A stretch of 64,000 bases of DNA, taken from Bacteroidales bacterium (lineage in GTDB: Bacteria; Bacteroidota; Bacteroidia; Bacteroidales; UBA932). The position numbers were made by a program, and so were the translations under genes. The first letter of the stretch is position 1. Each line of letters opens with the position of its first letter. The notes below the pieces were generated by a model that did no database searches, had not been told where the DNA came from, and saw only the letters and a program-made list of their open reading frames with translations. This document shows, one piece after another, positions 1 to 7,428 of the stretch. The DNA is taken from positions 1 to 64,000 of the forward strand of contig JAFZDJ010000013.1 of assembly GCA_017561265.1 (NCBI GenBank). The letters run 5' to 3'.

Positions 1-1137
1 CACTGTCACAAGACGAGTTATTCCACACTTGGTAAGCACGACTTTGATGTAGTCATTGTATTTCTGCGATGAGATGAAAGGCAGAAGTTTGGTCTCGTGG
101 CAGTCCTTGTACTTGTCAATGATTGCCAATGCAGTACCATTAAGAGGCACACGCACCGTCCTAGCATTGTCAGCTATTGTCTTAGTGGCAATATATTCTA
201 TCGCCCCATCAATAACATCGGATTTCTTAAGACGAAGAAGATCACCTACCCTACATCCGATGCAGCAATGGAATATGAACACATCACGTTGCCTTTCATA
301 TTCAGGAGTGGCAGACAGGTCTGTATTCAAGATCTTCTGCATCTCCTCTTTTGTCAGATAGTATGGAGTGCCATATAACTCCTTCTCACATTTGAACTTT
401 GAGAATGGTGATACAAGGATAATTCCCTCTGCCTGGGCCCAGTTGAAGAATGCTCTCAATTTCTTGAAACTTTCCGACAGGGTGTTGGCTCCACGAGGTT
501 TTGACTGTCGTTTCTCTGGAAACTTCTCATATATCTCCGGATACTCTTCATAGTACAGATGTTCCTTCGACATAAAATCATACAGTTCATTGAGGTCGTT
601 TTCATCAACAGTGCGAACATCAAAGGTAAAATTTTTCCTGCCGCGTTTAGTCGTCCTTATGAACTCCTCAAACCTCAGCACAGCTCGTTCAATCACGCGA
701 TACTGATTTATACGACCTTCACTGAATTCGTTTGCATCCAGAAACTTTTGAAACCTATCACTGAACGAATGTGACTTATCCACAGTCCGGGATGCCATTT
801 TACCCAGTTCCTTTGCATATTCCTTCAAGGCTTTTGCCAGCCACTCCTTGTTGACCTTTCCTTTCTCCTTATCAACCTTATGCTTTGAATATAGGAACTT
901 CTTCAGATCCTGAAGTTTCTCATTGAGTTCAGCCTTTTCCTTATTATCGCAAACGATATTGGCCTTTATCTCCTCTCGCTTGGCATCCCACCAAAGAGGA
1001 TTCACAATCTCACCAGTAGATACCGTTGAATCCAACAGACGGCCATCACGCAACCTCACATATATCGTTGCCCCATTCAACGAATCATCCATAGAAAACC
1101 CGACCTTCGATCTCTTAAGTATGAAAGAAATTGTCAT
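1..1137 (-). CDS. Tyrosine recombinase (integrase), cut by left window edge
   Basis: Site-specific recombinase, read from my own translation of the minus strand from the ATG at 1137; the frame stays open for 379 codons to base 1, so the C-terminus lies outside. The N-terminal ~90 residues look like the arm-DNA-binding domain of Bacteroidales integrases (motif NPLWWDAKREEI), residues ~130-240 like the SAM-like core-binding domain, and the catalytic domain starts near residue 270. The first catalytic arginine is visible in the motif GCRVGDLLRL; the HxxR, H/W and Tyr residues would be beyond the edge. It marks an integrated element that probably extends to the left. Three short direct repeats just upstream of its start could be arm-type binding sites. 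Confidence 0.9.
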   Translation of the reverse strand, partial: MTISFILKRSKVGFSMDDSLNGATIYVRLRDGRLLDSTVSTGEIVNPLWWDAKREEIKANIVCDNKEKAELNEKLQDLKKFLYSKHKVDKEKGKVNKEWLAKALKEYAKELGKMASRTVDKSHSFSDRFQKFLDANEFSEGRINQYRVIERAVLRFEEFIRTTKRGRKNFTFDVRTVDENDLNELYDFMSKEHLYYEEYPEIYEKFPEKRQSKPRGANTLSESFKKLRAFFNWAQAEGIILVSPFSKFKCEKELYGTPYYLTKEEMQKILNTDLSATPEYERQRDVFIFHCCIGCRVGDLLRLKKSDVIDGAIEYIATKTIADNARTVRVPLNGTALAIIDKYKDCHETKLLPFISSQKYNDYIKVVLTKCGITRLVTV

Positions 1138-1177
1138 ATCGCATATCTTTTCTGCAAATATACAAAACCTTTCGACC

Positions 1178-1312
1178 TTCCCCACATTTTCCCCACATTT
1201 GTAAAAATGAATGATTCCGGATGAAACTGAATAAATGTTTTACCCCTTATTATTCTCTGTGTTTCGACATATTACATTATCCACATATCTTTACTCACCT
1301 TTCCCCACATTT
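1178..1312. repeat. Three copies of 12-bp direct repeat TTCCCCACATTT
   Basis: Copies at 1178-1189, 1189-1200 (overlapping the first by one base) and 1301-1312, all in the same direction, between the integrase start and the terminator at 1350. Repeats of this size next to a recombinase gene with an arm-binding domain are what arm-type integrase sites look like; that role is inference. Confidence 0.7.
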
Positions 1313-1349
1313 ATATTTTCCATTTCCAACCGAATCACGAAACGAAAGC

Positions 1350-1381
1350 AAATCGCACAACGTATGTTGTGCGATTTTTTT
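1350..1381 (+). terminator. Rho-independent terminator, perfect 12-bp stem
   Basis: Stem AAATCGCACAAC (1350-1361), loop GTAT, stem GTTGTGCGATTT (1366-1377), followed by T residues. It points rightward, yet there is no + strand gene to its left in the window. One explanation is that the element carrying the integrase inserted between a chromosomal gene and its terminator. Confidence 0.75.
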
Positions 1382-1432
1382 GTATGGCGATGAGCCGTTG
1401 AGAGCTTGCTCTCATAAGGATCAGCAACGTAC

Positions 1433-1465
1433 AAAAAAAACGGCACCTGCGCCAGCAGGATGCCG
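1433..1465 (-). terminator. Rho-independent terminator after vsr
   Basis: On the minus strand an imperfect stem reads CGGCATCCTGC then GCAGGTGCCG (1441-1465), followed by eight T (A at 1433-1440 on +). It lies about 80 bases beyond the vsr stop codon and fits as its terminator. Confidence 0.75.
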
Positions 1466-1541
1466 ATTTGCTTTTGGTTCGATGATGGCCCGCGGAGGTC
1501 CGGGATGTGCGACCACCGGGAGCAAATCCCAACTCAACAAT
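1465..1541. other. GC-rich structured block between vsr stop and terminator
   Basis: A GC-rich patch in AT-rich surroundings. GATTTGCT (1465-1472) and AGCAAATC (1521-1528) form an 8-bp inverted repeat enclosing GC-rich sequence, directly followed (minus strand) by the terminator hairpin. This could be a small structured RNA or a 3' UTR of vsr. I do not recognise it as a tRNA, tmRNA or SRP RNA. Confidence 0.35.
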
Positions 1542-2129
1542 CTAATCAAGACAATCTTCTGAATCCCGTTTTATTCTCCTTGGAATAGGATACCAAGACT
1601 TGAGTTCTTCTTCTAAACGAGCCTGTCTCTTAAGGAACTCCTCCCTCTTTTTTCTTGCTTCCGCCCTACTTTGCCGGCTCTCGCCTTCCTTTATCTTCTT
1701 GACTTCACCTGCATTCCGAATCTCCTCTGCCAACGCATTCAGCCTATCCTCCAACCGTGAGCCAATACGCAGTTCGCACTCCCACACAGTAATCACATGC
1801 CACCCCAAAGCCTCCAGATGAGCGTTTGTCACCTCATCCCGATGACGATTCCTTGAGATCTTTGTTTCCCAGAACTCCACGTTAGACTTAGGTTTTGTCG
1901 CATAGCGACAGCCTTTATGTCCATGCCAGAAACAGCCATTAACCATTATTGCAACACCATACTTTGGCAGAACAATATCCGGGCTTCCAGGTAATTTCTC
2001 GCTATGCAAGCGAAACCGAAATCCACGAGCATGCAGCCCCTTCCTAACCAGAATTTCCGGTTTGGTGTTCTTGCCACGGATGCGGGACATACACTTGCTG
2101 CGTTGGGATGTTGTGAGAATATCAGGCAT
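1542..2129 (-). CDS. vsr: Very short patch repair (Vsr) DNA mismatch endonuclease
   Basis: Nicks DNA 5' of T:G mismatches that arise when methylated cytosine is deaminated; normally partners a Dcm-type cytosine methylase. From the ATG at 2129 (MPDILTTSQRS, the usual Vsr beginning) the protein has 195 residues; an upstream in-frame start at 2219 adds 30 residues with no family character. Asp51 in GSPDIV and His69 in CFWHGH fall at the same positions as the catalytic residues of E. coli Vsr. The family is usually about 150 residues; here a highly charged, Arg/Lys/Glu-rich tail (about 140-195) is added. No cytosine methylase gene is in the window, so the partner is missing or lies elsewhere. The gene is divergent from the small unknown gene at 2198. 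Confidence 0.92.
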   Translation of the reverse strand: MPDILTTSQRSKCMSRIRGKNTKPEILVRKGLHARGFRFRLHSEKLPGSPDIVLPKYGVAIMVNGCFWHGHKGCRYATKPKSNVEFWETKISRNRHRDEVTNAHLEALGWHVITVWECELRIGSRLEDRLNALAEEIRNAGEVKKIKEGESRQSRAEARKKREEFLKRQARLEEELKSWYPIPRRIKRDSEDCLD

Positions 2130-2197
2130 GGGAAATGTTTCCACAAATTTGGCGAAATTATTGTAAAACCGTAATTGTTCAATACAAAATTTCGCGT

Positions 2198-2617
2198 ATG
2201 GAGAAAAGACAAGAATCAAATTCCAACAAGGGGAACTTAGGACTAAACATTGGTATAGCTACCTATAAAGTTTTAACGACAGATCCGCCTAAAGTGAAAC
2301 AACTCAAAGAAGCAATCAAGAGAATTGACGAAGTACTAAAATCCGGATATTCGGATCTGCTTCTATATGAAAACCAAAGTGCCTGCTCTGAATTTCCAGA
2401 GATCGTCTTTGCTCGTCAATCCGAGGTCACAAGGACGACTGAAGAATTTATGCGATCCCAGCCACAATATATTCAATACGAGTCTTTGAAAGCAATTGGA
2501 TTAGTCTTATATGATGCAGTCAAAGCAAGCAAGGCAATACAAACATTTGAGGAGGCGAGCAAAGTCGCCCTTAAAACGGCTGGAGAAGATTTATTAGGGT
2601 TATTGTCAGACAGATAA
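2198..2617 (+). CDS. Hypothetical protein in vsr/HNH island
   Basis: Not recognised. The ATG at 2198 (MEKRQESNSNK) gives 139 residues; an earlier in-frame start at 2135 would overlap the vsr start region and adds unlikely sequence. The protein is soluble, without signal peptide or membrane segment, and looks mostly helical (Lys/Glu/Ala-rich stretches at about 30-60 and 95-135). It lies 61 bases before the HNH endonuclease gene in the same direction, so the two may be one transcript. A role in the restriction-type island is only suggested by position. Confidence 0.65.
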   Translation: MEKRQESNSNKGNLGLNIGIATYKVLTTDPPKVKQLKEAIKRIDEVLKSGYSDLLLYENQSACSEFPEIVFARQSEVTRTTEEFMRSQPQYIQYESLKAIGLVLYDAVKASKAIQTFEEASKVALKTAGEDLLGLLSDR

Positions 2618-2678
2618 ATCCCATACGATTTCATTATCTTTCGAATAAACATTATATTTGCCATAATAGGATCATATT

Positions 2679-3455
2679 ATGGCAACACAAAGAAGACTTT
2701 GGAACAGGAATGAATTCATTCTCGCCCTCAACTTGTATTATAAGCTTCCGTTCGGAAAGCTTCACACACGCACGAAGGAAGTTCAAGAGCTTGCAGCTCT
2801 CATTGATCGTTCCGTTAATTCCGTTGCCATACGACTGACCAACTTTGCAGCATGCGACCCATACATTATCAATTCCGGCAGAAAAGGCATGTCTGCTGGT
2901 AAAGATCAATGTCAGCCGTATTGGGAGGAGTTTGCCAATGATCGAGAAAAACTCTTGTTTGAAAGCGAACGGATTCTTGCTGAACTTCAGGGCACAACAG
3001 TTGAACAGAAATTCAGAGCCAGCCTTCTTGACATCAGCGACTACACAGGTGAGGAAAAGATTCGCGAAGTGGCAACTCGTATCAATCAATCCATATTCCG
3101 CGAAAAAGTCCTTTCAAACTACGACTATAAGTGTGCTCTTACCGGCATTGACATCGAGCAACTTCTTGTAGCAAGTCACATTATCCCTTGGTCAAAGAAC
3201 AAAGAGGAACGTCTCAACCCGGCAAATGGTATCTGCCTTTCATCTCTATATGATGATGCTTTTGATAAAGGATTTATCGGCTTTGACAAGAATTACAGAG
3301 TGATCCTTTCCAACAGGTTGCTGGAGCACCAAGAAAAGCCATACTACAACACTTTCTTCGGTTCCATAAACGGTCAGAAGCTCATTCTACCCGAAGAATT
3401 TCAGCCAAACATTCAGTTCCTTGAATGGCACATGGATGAAATATTCTTAAGATGA
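2679..3455 (+). CDS. HNH endonuclease, restriction-type (HNH_2)
   Basis: Probable DNA endonuclease of 258 residues. The N-terminal ~90 residues resemble a small DNA-binding region (RNEFILALNLYYKLPFGK...) found in related putative restriction enzymes. The HNH_2 nuclease domain covers about 130-215: YKCALTG (Cys142), ASHIIPWSK (His167), the NPANG segment with Asn180/Asn183, and YDDAFDKGFI. Proteins of this type are commonly encoded beside Vsr and cytosine methylases. Here vsr is near, but no methylase, so either host DNA is protected by a methylase elsewhere or the enzyme is not a classical restriction nuclease. Confidence 0.85.
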   Translation: MATQRRLWNRNEFILALNLYYKLPFGKLHTRTKEVQELAALIDRSVNSVAIRLTNFAACDPYIINSGRKGMSAGKDQCQPYWEEFANDREKLLFESERILAELQGTTVEQKFRASLLDISDYTGEEKIREVATRINQSIFREKVLSNYDYKCALTGIDIEQLLVASHIIPWSKNKEERLNPANGICLSSLYDDAFDKGFIGFDKNYRVILSNRLLEHQEKPYYNTFFGSINGQKLILPEEFQPNIQFLEWHMDEIFLR

Positions 3456-3511
3456 GAGAACAAACGGCTCAACATATCATATAATTAGTATTTATGCCGT
3501 ATTTGCATATT

Positions 3512-3531
3512 ATATGATATGATATGATATG
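3512..3531. repeat. Pentanucleotide microsatellite (ATATG)x4
   Basis: Four head-to-tail ATATG units followed by ATAG, in the short gap between the HNH gene and the XRE pseudogene. Such tracts change length by slippage. Confidence 0.8.
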
Positions 3532-3549
3532 ATAGGTTAAGGATTAGGC

Positions 3550-3864
3550 ATGAGCAAAAGGACATAGTCAACTCACCTCACAAGAAAATTGGAGGGACTT
3601 CTAAAGATTGTTGGCGAGCAGATAAAACTTACCAGACTTAGACGTAACCTTAGCAGAGCTTAAGTTGCCGAACGCGCAATGTGCTCCGAACTGACTGAGG
3701 CCTGAGTTGAGAAAGGCAGTCCAACAGTTGCAACCAGAACGTACCTGCGCATCCTATATGCATTACAACTCGAAGATGATATTCTGTTGATTGCTAAAGA
3801 TGATCCTCTTGGACAGCAACTTCAGGATATAGCTCTCCTTCGGAAACGAGCGTCGAAGAAATGA
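3550..3864 (+). pseudogene. XRE-family regulator pseudogene with three in-frame stops
   Basis: One uninterrupted frame of 105 codons reads as a helix-turn-helix regulator of the HipB/antitoxin type: GEQIKLTRLRRNLSRA, stop, VAERAM..., stop, VEKGSPTVATRTYLRILYAL, then DPLGQQLQDIALLRKRASKK and the natural stop. The three premature stops are TAG (codon 6), TAA and TGA; there is no frameshift. The TAA sits where relatives usually have Gln in the HTH helix. Such regulators normally precede a HipA-like toxin gene; none remains here. Loss is probably recent, because the frame has not shifted. Confidence 0.8.
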
Positions 3865-3893
3865 TGCTATAACTATGAAGACAAATAAATAAG

Positions 3894-3934
3894 GTTGTAC
3901 CAAAATTTGCGTTTTTTCACAACTTTGGTACAAC
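3894..3934. repeat. Inverted repeat GTTGTACCAAA / TTTGGTACAAC
   Basis: Perfect 11-bp arms at 3894-3904 and 3924-3934 with a 19-base centre. It may be a weak terminator for the pseudogene region or a protein-binding site. Confidence 0.6.
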
Positions 3935-3935
3935 T

Positions 3936-4177
3936 TCATTTTATTAATATAGCTTCTCTGAGCACTCTACGCCCTATTTTCGTGTTTTCCAATTTCAGAA
4001 TCTGGAGTTCTCATTGCAAAGACTTTCATCTTGGAGATTGTCTTTATCATAGTTTTTTCGTACGGTATTTAAAGATTCTTTAATAACCGTAGTGGTATGT
4101 GCAAATTTTGCACATACCAGGTGGTTTCTTAATGACGGTTTTTGAAAAGAACAAAACAAATTATGCTCCCAGAACAT
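3936..4177 (-). pseudogene. Possible decayed coding remnant
   Basis: On the minus strand one frame (4177-3995) gives 60 residues including NHLVCAKFAHTTTVIKESL; just after it a second frame gives KLENTKIGRRVLREAILIK before a stop near 3936. Both stretches look protein-like and lie in adjacent frames, as in a gene broken by frameshift. I cannot name the family. It could also be chance reading in AT-rich DNA. Confidence 0.3.
4093..4119. promoter_or_regulatory. Perfect 27-bp palindrome, operator-like
   Basis: Arms TGGTATGTGCAAA (4093-4105) and its exact complement (4107-4119) around a single T. A palindrome this tight suits a dimeric helix-turn-helix protein better than a terminator, because no T tract follows. 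It lies between the broken XRE regulator and the AlbA_2 gene. Confidence 0.55.
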
Positions 4178-4194
4178 AATGCTCCAGAAGCATA
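4163..4194. repeat. 16-bp tandem near-repeat next to AlbA_2 stop
   Basis: Units ATGCTCCCAGAACATA (4163-4178) and ATGCTCCAGAAGCATA (4179-4194) lie head to tail, ending three bases from the stop codon of the following minus-strand gene. The outer bases also form an inverted repeat (ATTATGCT / AGCATAAT), so the RNA may fold after the AlbA_2 gene. Confidence 0.55.
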
Positions 4195-4197
4195 ATC

Positions 4198-5790
4198 TTA
4201 CTTCTGCTTTTTACGATATTTCTGTTTAGGACTCTTAGGTTTGTCTGGTTCTGTAGGTTCCAAGTATCCCATATCCAACAATGGGGTTATAAACCTAAGC
4301 ACATTTTTAGAATGATTTGAATACCCTATATAAGCTAGGATTTCCCTAGCACTTCGTGGTATACTACAATATTGTATTATGTTTTTCTGTACGCCTGGCA
4401 ACTTAGCATATGGGATACGATCCGAATGTTTTTCACCTTCGACACCAGCTTCGACACCGCCTTTATCCCTTACGCCACTTCCTTCATCTATACCCCTAAC
4501 ATTCATGCCTTTATCTTCGACACCTTCAACACTAGCTTCGACACCAACTTCGTCACTTTCTCTCCATATAGTAACAACAAATTCCTTCAGTCTTTCATCA
4601 TTCTCAAACTTGATATTTGGAGTATAAAGCTGAGCTCTGGTCAGACCGCTACCGGCTCCAGTATAAGGCAAAAGATGAATACCATTGCTGAAGAGCAACT
4701 TATTTCTTGGAACAGAAACTCCATGGGTAGCATCTTCGACAGTAACACCCTGTGGCAAGAGTCCCGGGCTATGAATCTCAATCCTATTATCAAAGATGAA
4801 AATCCTTAACGGAGAATCTGCAGCATAAGATCTATGAAGGATACAGTTCACGACTACTTCAGAAAGTGTGGTTGTGGATACCTCTAGCTCACCTGGACTA
4901 TTAAAGTCCGCCTCTACCTGCTTACGCCTAAGGTTACGCATCAAGAAAGTCATAATGAACTTATACAAGTGGACGGCATTTCCATCTGCATCAGACCCAC
5001 TCTTATCCCTGAATTCAGATCCCCCAATACTATTTCCTACATAACTGATACATCTGGCCGTAAATACAGGTAGCCACCTTTGAGGATATTCTCCCATCAA
5101 CACCACAGCGGCAACAGTAAGGGTTCCGTCCTCTAGAACAAGACCAATATTCTTAAGAATATTCTCAACGGTCTGCTCTGCACCTATAGCCTTAGCCACC
5201 CCTTCTGCTGACATCTTATGCAATTCATCTGCTGATATATTCTGAAGGCTGAATACCGGAGCAAATCTCTTGGCAAGATATTCCTTGACGACATCCATAT
5301 TGAGATCCTTAATAGAAGTACCTCTAACAGGAAGGGTATCCGGATACATCTGACCATTATCAGCCAACATCGCTATAAGTTCCGAGTTATCAAACACCTT
5401 TCGTTTATCAGCGCCTTGCTTTACCCAAACAACGCCATTGTTGTCATGATATGGTTTGTTCAAGCCCTGTTTGATTGTTGCCACTACAAGAACTCCACCA
5501 TCTGCCGGAACATTTTCAATATCAACCAGAATACTAGGAATGACATTATCATTAGCCAAGTTACCCAACAGTGCTGTCACTTCCTGTGTCTCCTTGTAAG
5601 ATAAAGGGTTAAGACTTCCAGTCTTATCATCAATTCCCACAACCACCATTCCGCCACGAGTATTACTCATAGCGACCATCTCAGCTGCAACCTCGGACTT
5701 ATTTTCCTTTGTCACGCGCTCCTTAAACTGAATACCTGTATGTTCTGCTATATCTCTCAACCTCAATACTTCCCCTAATGTCATATACAT
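4198..5790 (-). CDS. AlbA_2 (Schlafen-type) and HATPase domain putative regulator
   Basis: A 530-residue protein of the group often annotated as ATP-binding or RecG-related transcriptional regulators. AlbA_2 domain about 15-140 (QFKERVTKENK, then MSNTRGGMVVVGIDD); middle region to ~300; HATPase_c_4 domain ~300-415 (STTTLSEVVVNCILHRSY, HSPGLLPQGV, TGAGSGLTRA); a low-complexity linker ~428-470 made of repeated VE/GVE/DKG units; a winged-helix-like C-terminus with a Lys-rich end. The linker is encoded by a run of related 'cttcgacacc' units. Members are frequent on mobile DNA and near toxin-antitoxin genes, but the molecular function is not settled. Starts at residue 1 or 3 are both possible. Confidence 0.8.
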   Translation of the reverse strand: MYMTLGEVLRLRDIAEHTGIQFKERVTKENKSEVAAEMVAMSNTRGGMVVVGIDDKTGSLNPLSYKETQEVTALLGNLANDNVIPSILVDIENVPADGGVLVVATIKQGLNKPYHDNNGVVWVKQGADKRKVFDNSELIAMLADNGQMYPDTLPVRGTSIKDLNMDVVKEYLAKRFAPVFSLQNISADELHKMSAEGVAKAIGAEQTVENILKNIGLVLEDGTLTVAAVVLMGEYPQRWLPVFTARCISYVGNSIGGSEFRDKSGSDADGNAVHLYKFIMTFLMRNLRRKQVEADFNSPGELEVSTTTLSEVVVNCILHRSYAADSPLRIFIFDNRIEIHSPGLLPQGVTVEDATHGVSVPRNKLLFSNGIHLLPYTGAGSGLTRAQLYTPNIKFENDERLKEFVVTIWRESDEVGVEASVEGVEDKGMNVRGIDEGSGVRDKGGVEAGVEGEKHSDRIPYAKLPGVQKNIIQYCSIPRSAREILAYIGYSNHSKNVLRFITPLLDMGYLEPTEPDKPKSPKQKYRKKQK

Positions 5791-5983
5791 TATATTTTGC
5801 TCAAAGCTATAAGCTATTTACCTCCTTCCAAAATCTTCACAAGATCATTCTTCACAACCATTATTTACCGCTTTTCTATTACACCGTATCAATCAATTTC
5901 TGAACTATATTCCATATTACACCTGGTTTCCTTGAACCTGTAGCAGTATTGGCGTACAGAGCCAATGTGGGCATACCAAACGC

Positions 5984-6421
5984 TTATGCCATGGCCATGA
6001 AAAACTCTTCATAAAGGATGTCTGTAATTATATCAATATTCATTTTCACCTGGTCATGCACACTGACTTGTATCATTTCCTTAGTATCAATCTTGGTAAG
6101 TATTATATCTTCCGTGCATTTCCCCTTGTCGGGTTCGGTCTTAATCAGTGCCTTCAAATCAACTCTCCATTTGTAAGACCCGAATTCACTGGGAGCCATA
6201 AGGAATTCTAACTCCTTATTTGCCCAAAAATGCCATACTGATTTATTCTGCACCCATATCTTTAAACTCTCTTTGGTTTTAACTTTAACATAACCACACT
6301 CGAAACTGACATTATATGGCCAATCCTCCCACATAAGCCTTAAGAATGGCAGTATATCATATGCTTCAAACATGTGAGTATTGGGATTCATCACCAGCAC
6401 CTTGAATTCTTTCTGTTTCAT
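5984..6421 (-). CDS. Hypothetical protein downstream of RhuM-Fic gene
   Basis: Not recognised. The ATG at 6421 gives 145 residues (MKQKEFKVLVMNPN...) and begins 11 bases after the RhuM-Fic stop; the longer frame back to 6595 runs inside that gene and is rejected. The protein is soluble and Trp-rich (WEDWPY, IWVQNKSVWHFWAN), with no signal or membrane segment. Tight spacing suggests co-expression with the Fic-domain protein, so an accessory, target or antidote role is possible; nothing in the sequence proves it. Confidence 0.65.
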   Translation of the reverse strand: MKQKEFKVLVMNPNTHMFEAYDILPFLRLMWEDWPYNVSFECGYVKVKTKESLKIWVQNKSVWHFWANKELEFLMAPSEFGSYKWRVDLKALIKTEPDKGKCTEDIILTKIDTKEMIQVSVHDQVKMNIDIITDILYEEFFMAMA

Positions 6422-6432
6422 AATTTTCAATG

Positions 6433-7428
6433 CTATTGTTTTCTGTTTATGAGATTCACGACCACCTTGACAAGGATATCCATCTCGTCCATCCGGCTTT
6501 CGGCAATCATCAGGGTCAATGCGACAAGAGTACCATCTGCGATTCTTTTGGTACCATCCGGACGGTAGAGGATGCCGTTGTTCTGAAGGAACCACAGGAA
6601 CAGAGTCGCGGCAATCCTCTTGTTTCCATCCACGAATGAATGGTTCTTCACCACCAGATACAGAAGCATCGCTGCCTTCTCCTCGACGCTTGGATAGAGT
6701 TCCTGTCCATCCCAGGTCTGATATATCTGGCCTATGCTGCTATGGAAGGACTTGTCCTTCTCGACTCCAAATAGCTGACTCTCCTTGAACTTTTCCTTCA
6801 GACTTTGTATTGCCTCCATCGCACTCTCATATGTCGCGCGGAACTTCTCCTGAAGGGTGGTGTCTGATATTTCCAGACTCTGGTAGTCATAGGCATCCAG
6901 AGTATCCAAGGCGTAAGTGTAATCTTTGACTACGGCAAACAGCTCTTTAGCCTGCTGTTCAGCCATAATCAGATTCTGCCCGAATACATTCTCCAACAAG
7001 CCCAAGGCACGTTTGAGGTCCTCATACTTCTGCTCTGAAACAGCATTATGATTTACTGCATAACCTTTAATCATATACTGCTTCAAAACAGAGGTTGCCC
7101 ACTTCCTAAAAGCAGTTGCCTGTACGGAGTTCACCCTATATCCAAGTGAAAGAATTGCATCCAGGTTATAGTACCTTATTTTCTCCTCAGAAACGCCTCT
7201 GACGCCACTCTGAGCGGTAATTAAAATTTCTTTAATTACCGTCTGAGCATCTAATTCTCCGCTTGCGAATATCCTTTTAAAATGATAAGAGATATTCGGC
7301 ACAGTCACTCCAAACAACTCCGCCATCGCCTTCTGCGTAGCCCATATAGTTTCATTGGAAGCATCTACAATCGCCTCCATTTTCACAAGCCCATCACTTG
7401 ACTGATAAATCACAACATCGTTATTCAT
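6433..7428 (-). CDS. RhuM-like protein fused to a Fic/Doc domain
   Basis: 331 residues from the ATG at 7428 (MNNDVVIYQSSDG, the typical RhuM opening). Residues ~1-150 are the RhuM-like DNA-binding region (TIWATQKAMAELFGVTVPNISYHFKRIF, then YYNLDAILSLGYRVNS and FRKWATSVLKQYMIKGY). Residues ~200-331 form a Fic/Doc domain with the motif HSFVDGNKRIAA (His263 to Arg271), which transfers AMP or a similar group from a nucleotide to a target hydroxyl. The Fic motif looks intact. No obvious inhibitory (S/T)xxxE(G/N) helix was found with certainty. The arrangement is a known type on bacterial islands, and a toxin or defence role is plausible. The small gene at 5984-6421 follows directly. Confidence 0.85.
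   Translation of the reverse strand: MNNDVVIYQSSDGLVKMEAIVDASNETIWATQKAMAELFGVTVPNISYHFKRIFASGELDAQTVIKEILITAQSGVRGVSEEKIRYYNLDAILSLGYRVNSVQATAFRKWATSVLKQYMIKGYAVNHNAVSEQKYEDLKRALGLLENVFGQNLIMAEQQAKELFAVVKDYTYALDTLDAYDYQSLEISDTTLQEKFRATYESAMEAIQSLKEKFKESQLFGVEKDKSFHSSIGQIYQTWDGQELYPSVEEKAAMLLYLVVKNHSFVDGNKRIAATLFLWFLQNNGILYRPDGTKRIADGTLVALTLMIAESRMDEMDILVKVVVNLINRKQ

Noticed and set aside
1470..1500. GGTTCGA motif that resembles a tRNA T-loop
   Set aside because: No cloverleaf, acceptor stem or anticodon arm can be built around it on either strand.
1335..1532. Arg/Ser/Cys-rich 65-codon frame across the terminators
   Set aside because: Runs through two terminator hairpins and reads GC-rich structured DNA; no coding signal.
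2652..3089. 145-codon frame opposite the HNH nuclease
   Set aside because: Antisense to a clear nuclease gene, no recognisable motif.
3512..3531. (ATATG)x4 as a phase-variation switch
   Set aside because: It lies in front of a pseudogene and no intact gene or good promoter element surrounds it, so there is nothing obvious to switch.
6421..6595. Longer N-terminus for the small protein after RhuM-Fic
   Set aside because: The extra codons lie inside the Fic gene and read as out-of-frame sequence; the ATG at 6421 fits the operon spacing.
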